Notes: generated by a model from the sequence alone, not told the origin. Numbered from the stretch's first letter, positions 53,125 through 62,359 are shown. The stretch is 64,000 nt of DNA from Auritidibacter ignavus (GCF_003703835.1 NZ_RDQR01000009.1:1-64000), one strand, 5' to 3'. Numbers and translations are program-made.

Positions 53125-54638
53125 TAGCGGAGGTTGATGATCACTCGGGTGGGGTCGAAGAAGTTCCAGCCCTTGGTTGCCGAGGTCACCCGCACATCCA
53201 ACACGGCCTTGATGATCCGGCGCTTCTCCCGGACCGGCAGCGACTGCCAGGAAGCGCGCACGTCCTCACCGGAGAGCAGCTGGCGCAGCCCCGGGTCGGT
53301 CACTGGTGGGATCATTGCCTTCCTCGCGGCGTCGATCTGTGGGCGCAGCGTCTGTTCGATGCGAGTCAGCACCTCTAGGGGCAGCTCGCCTGCGGCGTAG
53401 CGGTCTGAGGCGTCATCCAGCCGGGCTTGCAACTCGGCTAGTTCCTGCTGGGCGGCTTCCATCCGCTGTGTCCAACTGGCCTCACCGTCAGCGGTATCAC
53501 CAGTAAGCCGAGCGAGGGTCTCCGGGGTGGTGAGAAGGTTCAGCAGGGTTTCTTCGACCAGCGCATCAGCCGGTGCTTGGACGATGACGACCTTGTAGCA
53601 GCCGGGATACTTGCACGTATACCGGCGGCTCGGGGCAGGGGTCCCCGGGTCGCCGTAGCGTTGGACGCTGCGCTTCAACGTCCTCCCGCAGTAATGACAC
53701 TTCGCGATATGCGACAGCAACGATTTCGGTTGATTCTGGCCGAAGTGCACCCGCCGTCCGGGGTCGTTGAGGATGCTCTGTATCCGTTGGAAGTCCTCCC
53801 AACTGATCAACGGCTCCCAGGCCGCGTCCCCGATCACTTCGCCTCGGTAGACCCGCTTGCCCGCGATTGTCGGGTTCTTCAGCAACTGGCGCACTGTCGA
53901 TGGAACCCACCCGGCGGTGTTCTCCTTCCGTGGCCCTTGCGGCAACGGCTCCCCGGCCTTCTCCAAGCCCATGGCGATCGAGTTCAACGACGCACCAGCC
54001 AACACCTGCTCGGCGATATCGCGGACAATCTGGCCCGTGTGCGGGTCAGGCTCCTGGCGAATCAGCTCCCGGGTCTTCTCGTCATACACCCGCCGGTAGC
54101 CATAAGGCAGGCGCCCGTGGGGCTTGCCCTTCTGCGCCCGCAACCGCGAGGTCCGCAGCTGGCGTTCCCGCATCGTGTTCGCATCCGCTTCAGCGCGCAG
54201 GAACTCAAAGCCCATCATGAACGCATCATCAGAACGGTCCAGGTCATAGACCCGCCCATGAGTCATGTACAGCACCCCGTACTGCTGACACGCCGCCCGA
54301 AGCTGGACGTAGATCGCCAGATCGCGACCCGCCCGAGAGGGCTCCCAGGAGACCAGCGCCCCGTACTTGCCCGAGCGGATCAGCTCTAAGGCTTCCTCCC
54401 AGCCCTCACGCTCCCGTGTGCGCCACTGCGAAGCCGACCGATCGGCGTCCTTGATGACGTGCGCGACGCTCCATCCCTGCTGCGCGCACCAGGTGCGGCA
54501 GTCCTCGATCTGATCCCCGATCGAACGCTCCCGCTTGGTCCGATCCTTCGAAGCCCGCCCGTAGACGATCGCCTCCACCGGACCCCGGCTGATGCCATCG
54601 TGTCGCTCCGCTGCTGTGGTGGTTGTCCTGGTCTCCAT
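53121..54638 (-). CDS. Large serine recombinase (integrase) of the element
   Basis: A 505-residue recombinase. The N-terminal resolvase domain starts VEAIVYGRASKDRTKRERSI, where the nucleophilic Ser is expected in YGRAS. Arginines typical of the active site are in SWEPSRAGRDL. The recombinase domain contains GKPHGRLPYGYRRVYDEKTR, and a zinc-ribbon has CHYCGRTL and CKYPGC. A coiled-coil region (RMEAAQQELAELQARLDDAS) follows. It would catalyse attP x attB recombination with the ABC-F site. It lies 26 bases from the attR arm, as expected for such elements. Confidence 0.95.
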   Translation of the reverse strand: METRTTTTAAERHDGISRGPVEAIVYGRASKDRTKRERSIGDQIEDCRTWCAQQGWSVAHVIKDADRSASQWRTREREGWEEALELIRSGKYGALVSWEPSRAGRDLAIYVQLRAACQQYGVLYMTHGRVYDLDRSDDAFMMGFEFLRAEADANTMRERQLRTSRLRAQKGKPHGRLPYGYRRVYDEKTRELIRQEPDPHTGQIVRDIAEQVLAGASLNSIAMGLEKAGEPLPQGPRKENTAGWVPSTVRQLLKNPTIAGKRVYRGEVIGDAAWEPLISWEDFQRIQSILNDPGRRVHFGQNQPKSLLSHIAKCHYCGRTLKRSVQRYGDPGTPAPSRRYTCKYPGCYKVVIVQAPADALVEETLLNLLTTPETLARLTGDTADGEASWTQRMEAAQQELAELQARLDDASDRYAAGELPLEVLTRIEQTLRPQIDAARKAMIPPVTDPGLRQLLSGEDVRASWQSLPVREKRRIIKAVLDVRVTSATKGWNFFDPTRVIINLRY

Positions 54639-54663
54639 GACAGATAGGTGCTCCCATGCTCCC

Positions 54664-54695
54664 TACCCCCTCTCCGAGAGCTCGACGAACCCACC
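54664..54695. other. attR of the integrative element
   Basis: The element arm TACCCCCTCTCCGAGAG (54664-54680) is followed by CTCGACGA with core GA at 54687-54688 and then the ABC-F sequence ACCCACCAACC. Aligning codon by codon with attL, the centre of the two inverted arms falls exactly on the GA present at both ends, the predicted crossover dinucleotide. It encodes most of the Walker B glutamate codon. Confidence 0.85.
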
Positions 54696-55814
54696 AACCA
54701 TCTGGATGATGACGGAGTGGATTTCCTCAGCGGTTTGGTGTCCAACTGGCGAGGACCTGTGCTGATTGCCAGCCACGACCGGGCCTTTCTGGATCACACG
54801 GTACGGTCGCTGATCGATTTAGATCCTGCCCCACAACCGCATCAACTTAACGAGGCCGAGGATCAGCTCACGACCAGGGGGATCACCCGATTTACGGGCA
54901 CATACTCTGACTACATCCAGCATCGACGTGACGCTCGACGGCGCTGGCAAAACCAATACGACCAAGAACAAGCCCAGCTAAAACGGCTCCGAGCGGCAGT
55001 GGACCAAAATCAAGTCGTCGGCCACGAGGATTGGAAACCCCGCACCGAAATTCGGATGGCCCAGAAATACTATGCCGATCGCAACGCCAAAGTCGTGGCC
55101 CGTCGAGTCAATGACGCCCGATCCAGGTTACGAGAGTTAGAACAGCGTCAGATCGTGAAACCTCCACGCGACCTGTCCTTCCAGGGTCTCGGCGCCGCTT
55201 ACACCACCGGGCCACACTATGCCCCTGACGAGGAGCTTATCCGGGCAACGCAGGTGGCAAGTACACACCGGCTGGCCCCGACCTCGCTGGCGATTACCGC
55301 GAATGACCGGTTGCTGATTACCGGCCCTAACGGGGTCGGGAAATCCACGCTGCTTGCCATCATGGCTGGTCAGCTAGCACCGGATCACGGCACCATCATG
55401 CGAAAACCCGGTCTGGCCGTCGGCCTGCTCACGCAGGAAAGCGACTTCTCAGCATTTGCTGGTCAGACCGTCCAAGCGGTCTACGAACAATCCGTTGGAT
55501 CAACCGTCGCAGGAGCAACCCCTTTAGCAACGTTTGGGCTGTTGCATCCCCGCGACCACACCCGCTCGATCGACAGTCTCAGCATCGGACAACACCGCCG
55601 TCTGGCCCTGGCCATCATTCTGGCCGACCCACCCGAGGTGCTCATGCTTGATGAGCCAACGAACCACTTCTCGCTGCCGCTGGTCACCGAGCTCGAAGCA
55701 TCCATAGAACACTACCCCGGAGCAGTCATTGTCGTGTCGCACGATCGATGGCTCCGCAATCACTGGAACGGCAGAACACAACACCTCACCAACCCGGATG
55801 CGTCGGAGAGCTAG
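54689..55814 (+). pseudogene. 3' half of the split ABC-F gene (linker and second ATPase domain)
   Basis: Continues the 5' half in frame: DEPTNHLDDDGVDFLSGLVS, the H-loop IASHDRAFLDHTV, the charged interdomain linker (YSDYIQHRRDARRRWQNQYD onward) that contacts the ribosome in this family, and the second domain with Walker A ITGPNGVGKSTLLAIMAG, signature DSLSIGQHRRLALAII, Walker B VLMLDEPTNHFS and VVSHDRW. The second signature is SIGQ rather than SGGQ. A GTG at 54648 inside the element could start a truncated product (MLPCSLPPLREL then DEPTNHLD), but it lacks a ribosome-binding site. Confidence 0.92.
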
Positions 55815-55858
55815 TGTTTCGAGAAGCTCACGGCACAGAATTTTCAAAGACGGTCGCT

Positions 55859-56170
55859 TCATGCTCCGATGCCGAGAACCTTTTTCCCGTCGAGACGGAG
55901 TTCCCCTGTCGGGGAGACGTGGCGGTAGAGGGTTTGGCGGGTGACACCGAGTTCTTTGCACAACTCACCGATCTTGGTACCTGGCTGACCCATGGACGCC
56001 ATGGCGAGCAGGACTTTGGCTGGGGTCATTTTGTAGGGTCGTCCATCTTTGCGGCCACGTCCCCGCGCTGACGCCAGTCCGGCCTTGGTGCGTTCGGAAA
56101 TCAGTTCGCGTTCAAACTCAGCCAGAGCAGCAAAGATTCCAAAGACCAGCTTGCCGGAAGCGGACGGTAG
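55859..56170 (-). pseudogene. Serine resolvase C-terminal remnant (copy 2)
   Basis: About 103 codons remain open on the minus strand: SGKLVFGIFAALAEFERELI, SERTKAGLASARGRGRKDGR and the helix-turn-helix KIGELCKELGVTRQTLYRHV, ending at the TGA at 55859-55861. The catalytic domain is gone, and similarity stops around 56165, some 45 bases before the IS256 end. It is a different resolvase from the remnant at 36193-36450, so two transposons have decayed on either side of the ABC-F gene. Confidence 0.85.
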
Positions 56171-56210
56171 CGTACGACACTACTGATCATCCAGGTTTCA
56201 GAACCCGTCA

Positions 56211-57655
56211 GGGGGTTGTCAGATGGGTTGTGTATGGGGGCCTGTCTGAAAGGATCTGTAGATGAGTGAAATTCATGAGCGTTGTGAGCGGCTGTCTGGT
56301 GCTGATGTTGTTGCTGAGTTGAAGGCCAGCGGAGCTCTGGATGGGTTGTTCGCTCGGATCGATGCCGGTGAGATTGAGTTGACTGGTGATGGCGGGATGA
56401 TCCCGGTGTTGATTCGTGAGGCTTTGGAACGTGGCCTGCAGGCGGAGATGACTTCGCATTTGGGCTACGAGGCCGGGGACCGGGCGGGTAAGGCGGTCAC
56501 AGGCAAGCCGGTGAACGCCCGGAATGGTTCGTATACCAAGACCGTGGCCAGTCAGGTCGGAGATATCGATATCAGTGTGCCCAGGGATCGGGCGGATTCG
56601 TTCGATCCGGTCCTGGTGCCGAAGGACTCCAGGAAGCTGGGCGGGCTTGATGAGATGATCGTCAGCTTGTATGCCGGTGGGATGACGATCCGGGATATCC
56701 AGCATCACCTGGCGTCGACGATCGGCACTGAGCTGTCTCATGAGACGATCGCGAACATCACTGATGCGGTGCTGGATGCGGTCATGGAGTGGCAGAACCG
56801 GGCCTTGGAGGAGTTCTATCCGGTCATCTACCTTGATGCGATCCGGGTGAAAGTCCGCGACAACGGTCAGGTGCGGCCGAAGGCTGCCCACATCGCTGTC
56901 GGTGTCGATATGGACGGTGTCAAGCATGTGCTGGGCATCTGGGTCCAAAACACTGAAGGCGCCTCGTTCTGGGCGCACGTGTGCGCCGAGCTTGCCAATC
57001 GTGGGGTCAAGGACGTGCTCATCGTCTGCTGTGACGGGCTGACCGGCCTGCCAGAAGCGATCGAGGCGACCTGGCCGGACTCGATGGTCCAGACCTGCGT
57101 GGTGCACCTGATCAGGGCAGCGAACCGATTCGTCGCCTACCGGGACCGTAAAGCCGTGTCCAAGGCGCTCAAAGCGATCTACACCGCCGCCAACGAAGAC
57201 ACTGCCCAGACAGCGTTAGACGAGTTCGCAGCCTCTGAACTGGGGCAGAAATACCCCTCAGCGGTCGCGACCTGGACCAACGCCTGGGACCGGTTCACTC
57301 CGTTCCTAGCGTTCCCGCCAGCCCTTAGACGGGTGATCTACACGACGAATGCGATCGAGTCGCTGAACTATCAGCTGCGCAAGATCACGAAGAACCGGTC
57401 CCAGTTCCCCACCGATGAGGCCGTCGTGAAACTGTTCTGGCTAGCGATCTGCAACATCGAGGACAAACGAGCCCGTGAACGCGCCAAAGAACGCGGCAAA
57501 CCCGCCCACCAGCGCAAAGCCGCCGGACGGCTCATCGAGGGCCAGCAGACCACGAACTGGAAACAAGCCCTGGCCCAGCTCGCTGTGGCCTTCCCCGACC
57601 GCATGGAACCCTACCTGTGAAAACCGTCCCATACACACTCAAGTTGACAAGCCCC
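56211..57655 (+). mobile_element. IS256-family insertion sequence
   Basis: Terminal inverted repeats of 28 bases (56211-56238 and 57628-57655) share the outer GGGG-TTGTCA and inner TGTGTATGGG, with mismatches between. The 8 bases outside each end (ACCCGTCA and ATGGTGTC) differ, so there is no target duplication and the flanks have probably been rearranged. Confidence 0.88.
56262..57620 (+). CDS. IS256-family (mutator-type) transposase
   Basis: A 452-residue transposase with the mutator family profile: SLYAGGMTIRDIQHHLASTI, FYPVIYLDAIRVKVRDNGQV (first Asp), VLIVCCDGLTGLPEAI (second Asp) and the C-terminal RRVIYTTNAIESLNYQLRKI (Glu). The frame is intact. The N-terminus is slightly longer than the typical 390-420 residues. 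Confidence 0.94.
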   Translation: MSEIHERCERLSGADVVAELKASGALDGLFARIDAGEIELTGDGGMIPVLIREALERGLQAEMTSHLGYEAGDRAGKAVTGKPVNARNGSYTKTVASQVGDIDISVPRDRADSFDPVLVPKDSRKLGGLDEMIVSLYAGGMTIRDIQHHLASTIGTELSHETIANITDAVLDAVMEWQNRALEEFYPVIYLDAIRVKVRDNGQVRPKAAHIAVGVDMDGVKHVLGIWVQNTEGASFWAHVCAELANRGVKDVLIVCCDGLTGLPEAIEATWPDSMVQTCVVHLIRAANRFVAYRDRKAVSKALKAIYTAANEDTAQTALDEFAASELGQKYPSAVATWTNAWDRFTPFLAFPPALRRVIYTTNAIESLNYQLRKITKNRSQFPTDEAVVKLFWLAICNIEDKRARERAKERGKPAHQRKAAGRLIEGQQTTNWKQALAQLAVAFPDRMEPYL

Positions 57656-57763
57656 ATGGTGTCGCTAGCCCCGTCAAACACCGGCGACCCGACCAGATGC
57701 CGGCCCATTGGCTGCTACATCGCAGCCAACCACCTTGCCCGTCGCTACCGGGAGGACCGATGA
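57656..57763 (+). pseudogene. 3' stub of a gene truncated by the IS256 element
   Basis: Directly after the IS end, the frame MVSLAPSNTGDPTRCRPIGC then YIAANHLARRYREDR runs to a TGA that overlaps the ATG of the next gene (ATGA). The overlap is typical of coupled genes, so this may be the tail of a toxin or other partner of the ribbon-helix-helix protein. It is too short to identify. Confidence 0.35.
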
Positions 57764-58002
57764 CCAAGAAAAACATGACCCCAGACGAAGAACACGCCTA
57801 CTACGCCAACCCAGACAACCAGACACCCCAAGGGCCACCAGTTCGCCGTCGCGCCAAGCTCAGCGAACCAGTACCCGTATGCCTTCCAGAAGACACCCTC
57901 ACCGAGGTCCGCAACCGCGCCGCCGACGACCGATCCGTCTCCAACTGGATCCGCCGAGCCATCGAGCACGAACTCACACGCCAAGCCAGCGAGATCCAGT
58001 GA
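57762..58002 (+). CDS. Ribbon-helix-helix (CopG-like) small protein, candidate antitoxin
   Basis: About 79 residues from ATG 57761/57762. The C-terminal half, PVPVCLPEDTLTEVRNRAAD followed by RSVSNWIRRAIEHEL, is a beta-strand plus two helices typical of ribbon-helix-helix repressors and antitoxins. The N-terminus (TPDEEHAYYANPDNQTPQGP) resembles BrnA-type linkers. GGGAGGA lies upstream. Its probable partner upstream was cut by IS256, leaving an orphan. Confidence 0.7.
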
Positions 58003-58545
58003 GCGAGGCTCGTAACCTCACTCGATCATACCCCGGTGAGAGGAGATAACGGTGAAGAGGATGAGCATGCAACCTGTACATCCCGTTACATTGACGACTG
58101 GGGGCACACGATCATGCCTAAGAACCGGACCGGCCTACCTTTCATCCTGCCGGATTCCAGGTGTACTTATAAGCTAACGGGGCGATGTACGGCCTCTGGC
58201 ACTTTCCGAGATAGCGTTTGTACTCAAAGTCGGACCCCGCAACGTGCCGGCGGCGCGGCGAGACTGAAAAACGATAGCGACGTCGTCGATTGGCCAAGAC
58301 CGGAGTGACGAGTAATCTACCGGTCGGAGTGACCACGTATCGATAGCCACGTATTGATCGTGCGCGGTCGACATCGGTGGGAAGGGCCCCCGCCGTGGCA
58401 TGTCGGTCAGGCTAGGAAATAAGCCGCAGAATGCACATTCACGACTCAGGATCATAGCTATCGTAGCGTCGCACCGTTGCCTCTAATACTGGCTCTCAAT
58501 AAGCCTTGTTGACAGCCTCCACACGGGGTTTCTAATGTGTAATTT
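58003..58545. other. Intergenic stretch at the right edge of the accessory island
   Basis: About 540 bases with no recognised gene. Composition changes back to the chromosomal type toward 58545. It holds the promoter of the dehydrogenase-amidase pair. Confidence 0.4.
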
Positions 58546-59538
58546 ATGTCACAGTCACGTGCGGTGTTGACGATTCTCGTCCCCTCCGACCGGGAACATC
58601 CCAGCCCGGTCCCTGCCGGTCTGGAAAGGATCGAAGACCGAGCCGAGGTTCGGTTGTCCACTGCCGAGCAACTGCCCGAAAAACTCCCCGGAGCCCACGG
58701 ACTACTGTTGTGGGATTTCTTCTCCGATGCGCTCCAAAATGCCTGGCATACCACCGAGCACCTGCAATGGATCCATGTCGCCGCGGCCGGTGTGGACACG
58801 CTCCTCTTTGACGAACTACGTGACTCCGAAGTGACCGTCACCAACGCCCAAGGCATCTTTGACCGGCCTATTGCCGAATGGGTGCTCGGCGCGATTCTCG
58901 CTGAGGCCAAGGACTTTGCCGACAATTACCGGCTGAAAACCACCAAGTCGTGGAAGCATCGGGAAACCACACGGGTCGCAGGCGCCAAGGCCCTGGTGAT
59001 CGGCACCGGCGCGATCGGACGAGAGATCGCCCGAATGCTACGCGTGGCCGGACTGAACGTCACCGGTGCGGGCCGACGCGCTCGCGACCGCGATGAGGAC
59101 TTCGGCGAGGTCGTGCTTTCAGAAGATCTCACCCAGCACGTCGAGGAGTTCGACGTGATGATCAATGCGGCACCACTGACCCCTGCCACCACCGGGCTCA
59201 TCGATGCCGAGGTGCTCGCCGCGGTCAAACCGGGGGCTCATGTGATCAATATCGGTCGCGGGCCCAGTGTGGATGAACCGGCACTCATCACAGCACTGCG
59301 TGACGGTCCCTTAGGTTTTGCCTCACTGGATGTGTTCACTGAAGAACCCCTCCCACAGACCTCAGAACTGTGGGAGTTGGACAACGTGATGATCTCATCG
59401 CATATGTCCGGGGATGTCACAGGCTGGCGCGAGGCACTGGCCGAACAGTTCCTCGACAACGCCGAACGCTGGTTGGCCGATCAGCCGTTACACAATGTCG
59501 TGGATAAGACCGCCGGCTACGTACCGGGTGTGGGCTAG
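58546..59538 (+). CDS. D-isomer-specific 2-hydroxyacid dehydrogenase
   Basis: A 330-residue NAD(P)-dependent dehydrogenase. The Rossmann fingerprint is ALVIGTGAIGREIARMLRVAG near residue 150. IHVAAAGVDTLLFDEL and VTVTNAQGIFDRPIAEWVLG precede it. The catalytic Arg is in VINIGRGPSVDEPALI, Glu in LDVFTEEPLP and His in MISSHMSGD. It is in the GyaR/GhrA-like group and probably reduces a glyoxylate- or hydroxypyruvate-type acid. The amidase gene follows 31 bases downstream. Confidence 0.9.
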   Translation: MSQSRAVLTILVPSDREHPSPVPAGLERIEDRAEVRLSTAEQLPEKLPGAHGLLLWDFFSDALQNAWHTTEHLQWIHVAAAGVDTLLFDELRDSEVTVTNAQGIFDRPIAEWVLGAILAEAKDFADNYRLKTTKSWKHRETTRVAGAKALVIGTGAIGREIARMLRVAGLNVTGAGRRARDRDEDFGEVVLSEDLTQHVEEFDVMINAAPLTPATTGLIDAEVLAAVKPGAHVINIGRGPSVDEPALITALRDGPLGFASLDVFTEEPLPQTSELWELDNVMISSHMSGDVTGWREALAEQFLDNAERWLADQPLHNVVDKTAGYVPGVG

Positions 59539-59569
59539 CAACCGGTGGGGCGATGTGACAGGAGCAGGC

Positions 59570-60982
59570 ATGACCGATCTCGCCGAACTCAGCGCCAGCG
59601 AGTTAGTGCAAGGGTACGCCCAACAAGACTTCACCCCGGTGGAGGTCACCGAAGCCGTACTGGATCGGATCGACCAGTACAACGGGGATCTGAATGCCTT
59701 CGTGCTTGTTAACCGGCCTGTGGCCCTGTCGATGGCCGCAGACTCTACCCGACGGTGGAAAAACGGGGAGCCCCTGGGCCCCGGTGATGGTGTGCCCACC
59801 TCAATCAAAGATCTGCTCCTGACCAAGGGTTGGCCCACGCTGCGCGGTAGCCGGCTCATCCCCGAAGACGGGCCCTGGCCCGATGATGCGCCCGCCGTGG
59901 CACGGTTGCGCGAAGCCGGTGCGGTCTTTATCGGAAAGGTCACCACCCCCGAGTTTGCTTGGAAGGCCCTCACCGACTGCCTTCGCCACGGCGTGACCAC
60001 CAACCCGTGGGATCTCTCCCGACACGCGGGAGGATCCTCCGGTGGGGGAGCCGCAGCGGTGGCCTCCGGGATGGGGCCCTGGTCGGTGGGCACCGACGGT
60101 GGGGGCTCGGTGCGTATTCCGGCCTCTTTCACCGGCACAGTCGCCCTGAAACCGACCTACGGCACGGTGCCCCTCTACCCCTCCTCACCCTTTGGAACCT
60201 TGGCCCACGGTGGGCCACTGACCCGCACCGTCACAGATGCCGCGATCATGATGGACATCATCTCCGGTTTCGACTCCCGCGACTGGTCGGCCCTTCCGAC
60301 CCCCATCGGCTCATTCACCGAAGGACTCGACGACGGGGTTCAGGGCTTGCGGATCGCTTACTCTCCGACCCTCGGCTTCGGCCACAACGACCCCGAGGTG
60401 CAACGCCTGGTCGAGGACGCGGTGCACTTGCTCGAAGACCACGGAGCTCACATCGAGCAGGTGGATCCCCCGATCAGTGATCCGATTGAGCCGTTTCAGC
60501 TGTTGTGGTTCACCGGAGCCGCCAAAGTGCTTCAAGCCTACGGCCCCAACGCCCTGGAGGCTATCGATCCTGGGCTGCGTCAGGGAATCGAAAAATATCA
60601 CCACGCCTCTGCACTGGACTACCTCAGCGCCCAAGCCGTGCGGATGGATCTGGGCATGACCATGGGTGCTTTTCACGAGACCTACGACCTGTTGGTGACA
60701 CCGACCATGCCGATCACCGCCTTCGACTGCACCTCTCAGATGCCGGTCAACTGGGAGGGCGAATTCTGGACCTCGTGGACCCCCTATACCTACCCCTTTA
60801 ACATGACCCAGCAACCGGCAGCCTCTATTCCCTGCGGTGTGTCACCGGCCGATGGGCTCCCGGTGGGGTTACAGATCATCGCGGCCCGCACCCAAGACCG
60901 GCTGGTGCTACGCGCTGCCCGAGCCTACGAACAGGCCACAGGTGAGCAATTCGTACGGCCGATCCGGCCTCACGCGGCCTAA
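59570..60982 (+). CDS. Amidase-signature family enzyme
   Basis: About 470 residues from ATG 59570 with GGAGCAGG upstream. The Ser-cisSer-Lys triad is visible: GVPTSIKDLLL (Lys), RHAGGSSGGGAAAVASG (cis-Ser) and GTDGGGSVRIPASFTG (nucleophile Ser). It hydrolyses a carboxamide to acid and ammonia. It is not next to gatB/gatC and lacks GatA-specific context, so it is a catabolic amidase. Co-transcription with the hydroxyacid dehydrogenase suggests a shared small-amide or 2-hydroxyamide route. Confidence 0.9.
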   Translation: MTDLAELSASELVQGYAQQDFTPVEVTEAVLDRIDQYNGDLNAFVLVNRPVALSMAADSTRRWKNGEPLGPGDGVPTSIKDLLLTKGWPTLRGSRLIPEDGPWPDDAPAVARLREAGAVFIGKVTTPEFAWKALTDCLRHGVTTNPWDLSRHAGGSSGGGAAAVASGMGPWSVGTDGGGSVRIPASFTGTVALKPTYGTVPLYPSSPFGTLAHGGPLTRTVTDAAIMMDIISGFDSRDWSALPTPIGSFTEGLDDGVQGLRIAYSPTLGFGHNDPEVQRLVEDAVHLLEDHGAHIEQVDPPISDPIEPFQLLWFTGAAKVLQAYGPNALEAIDPGLRQGIEKYHHASALDYLSAQAVRMDLGMTMGAFHETYDLLVTPTMPITAFDCTSQMPVNWEGEFWTSWTPYTYPFNMTQQPAASIPCGVSPADGLPVGLQIIAARTQDRLVLRAARAYEQATGEQFVRPIRPHAA

Positions 60983-61351
60983 AACCCGCGTCGAAGCGCG
61001 TTATGCAACGACATGTTACTGCCCAAACGGCGAGAACTGGCAGGGGCTGACATGATCGAAGAGACCGTGGAGCGTTTGTGTAAGCTGGTGCCCAGCAGCG
61101 CGCATGCGAAGCCTCGCGCCTGGCGATGAACTGACCGGGCACCGCTGCGAACACTCTTGTACACAGCCGTGTGCTCCTAGTGTGTGTTCACAGATGGCGA
61201 GGGCGCTCTAGGGGCAGTGACCTATGAAAGGACAGGAGCCCGGGCTTCGCGTCCAGCGCTTGGCCTCGGGCGAGTGCATTATGCGTCTGATCTCTTCTTC
61301 ACACCTACTGATTCACCGCGAGGCTCCGGGTGCTGTGGTGGTGTTGCCACG
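60983..61351. other. Leader region of mesX, no known riboswitch recognised
   Basis: About 370 bases. The part from 61196 to 61290 is GC-rich and can fold (GAGCCCGGGCTTCGCG, CTTGGCCTCGGGCGAG). I checked by eye for SAM-I/SAM-IV and cobalamin consensus boxes and found no convincing match. Confidence 0.35.
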
Positions 61352-62359
61352 ATGACAGCGATAACTTTCACCCTGAATCACACTCGCTTTGACGAGAACT
61401 ACCAGCCACTGGACGGTACCCGGCTGACCACCAACTTCGCCAATCTGGCCCGTGGCGAGAACCGTGAGCAGAACCTGCGCACTGCCCTGCGTATGATCGA
61501 TGATCGGTTCAACGAGTTGATCACCCAGGGCAATGCCAGTGGCCAGCGCTACCGAGTCCAGCTCGATATCGTCTCGGTGGCCATCGATCTGCCGTCCCAG
61601 GACGCTGAGGAGTCCTCTTTCCCGGTGATCGAAATGCTACAGACCACCGTGATCGACACCCAGACGCGGCAACGCATCCCTGGGGTGGTGGGGAATAACT
61701 TCTCCTCTTACGTGCGTGACTACGACTTCAGCATCCTGGCCCGCGAGTACGCCGAACGCGATGAGCCGTTACCTCAGGACTTCGGGGTACTCCACGGCAA
61801 TATTTTCAAGGGCTTCGTACAGTCCATGGCCTATCAGCAACAGTTCAGCAAGCTACCGGTGATCTGCATTAGTGCCTCGACCAAGAAGACCTATCACCGC
61901 ACCGAGCACCAACACCCGGTGCTAGGAGTGGAGTACCGGCAGAATGAGTTCTCGCGCACCGATGAGTACTTCGCCAAGATGGGGATGGCAGTCCGCTACT
62001 TCATGCCACCGAAGAGTGTTGCCCCGCTGGCGTTCTACCACTTCGGTGATCTGGAAGCCGACTACACCGATCTGGAACTAGCCTCCACGATCGCGACCAT
62101 GGAGACCTTCCAGCGGATTTATCGACCCGAGATCTACAACGCTCATACCCCGGCTGGCGAGGTGTATCAGCCCAGCCTGGAACACACTGACTTCTCGCCA
62201 ACCCAGGTGGCCTATGACCGGGAGGAACGCTCCCGGCTCGGTGTGGAACAGGGCCATTTTGCCCTGGAGAAGCTCATCACCCCGCACCGGGAGACCTTGG
62301 AACAGTGGTCGTCGCAGTACGCGGACCACCACCCGCACGCACAGGGAGCCACACGATGA
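61352..62359 (+). CDS. mesX: MesX (DUF1852), putative oxygenase partner of methionine synthase
   Basis: About 335 residues from ATG 61352. Characteristic DUF1852 segments are NHTRFDENYQPLDGTRLTTN, NFANLARGENREQNLRTALR, VRDYDFSILAREYAERDEPL and SISASTKKTYHRTEHQHPVL (approximate). Reported work on core-MetE systems links this family to MesD: together they make methionine without B12 or folate, in an oxygen-dependent way. Its TGA overlaps the mesD ATG (ATGA), so the two are translationally coupled. Confidence 0.88.
   Translation: MTAITFTLNHTRFDENYQPLDGTRLTTNFANLARGENREQNLRTALRMIDDRFNELITQGNASGQRYRVQLDIVSVAIDLPSQDAEESSFPVIEMLQTTVIDTQTRQRIPGVVGNNFSSYVRDYDFSILAREYAERDEPLPQDFGVLHGNIFKGFVQSMAYQQQFSKLPVICISASTKKTYHRTEHQHPVLGVEYRQNEFSRTDEYFAKMGMAVRYFMPPKSVAPLAFYHFGDLEADYTDLELASTIATMETFQRIYRPEIYNAHTPAGEVYQPSLEHTDFSPTQVAYDREERSRLGVEQGHFALEKLITPHRETLEQWSSQYADHHPHAQGATR

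Larger units (their letters stand above)
38132..54688. mobile_element. 16.55 kb integrative mobilizable element inserted in an ABC-F gene
   Basis: Bounded by attL (38126-38156) and attR (54664-54695), each with the shared GA core. From left to right it contains the plantazolicin-type biosynthetic operon (minus strand), the precursor, membrane protein and regulator genes (plus strand), a MobF relaxase, an IS5 copy, a degenerate stretch, a 66-codon gene and a large serine recombinase at the right end. No type IV secretion genes are seen, so transfer would need a helper conjugative element. Removing it restores an uninterrupted ABC-F gene, which fixes the borders to the base. Confidence 0.92.

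Noticed and set aside
53577..54389. 270-codon open frame antisense to the serine recombinase
   Set aside because: Arg/Pro-rich shadow of a motif-complete recombinase.
56208..57107. 299-codon open frame antisense to the IS256 transposase
   Set aside because: Composition is that of a shadow frame, and the transposase motifs are on the plus strand.
60983..61351. SAM or cobalamin riboswitch before mesX
   Set aside because: The conserved boxes of SAM-I, SAM-IV and cobalamin riboswitches could not be found, so only a GC-rich leader is reported.
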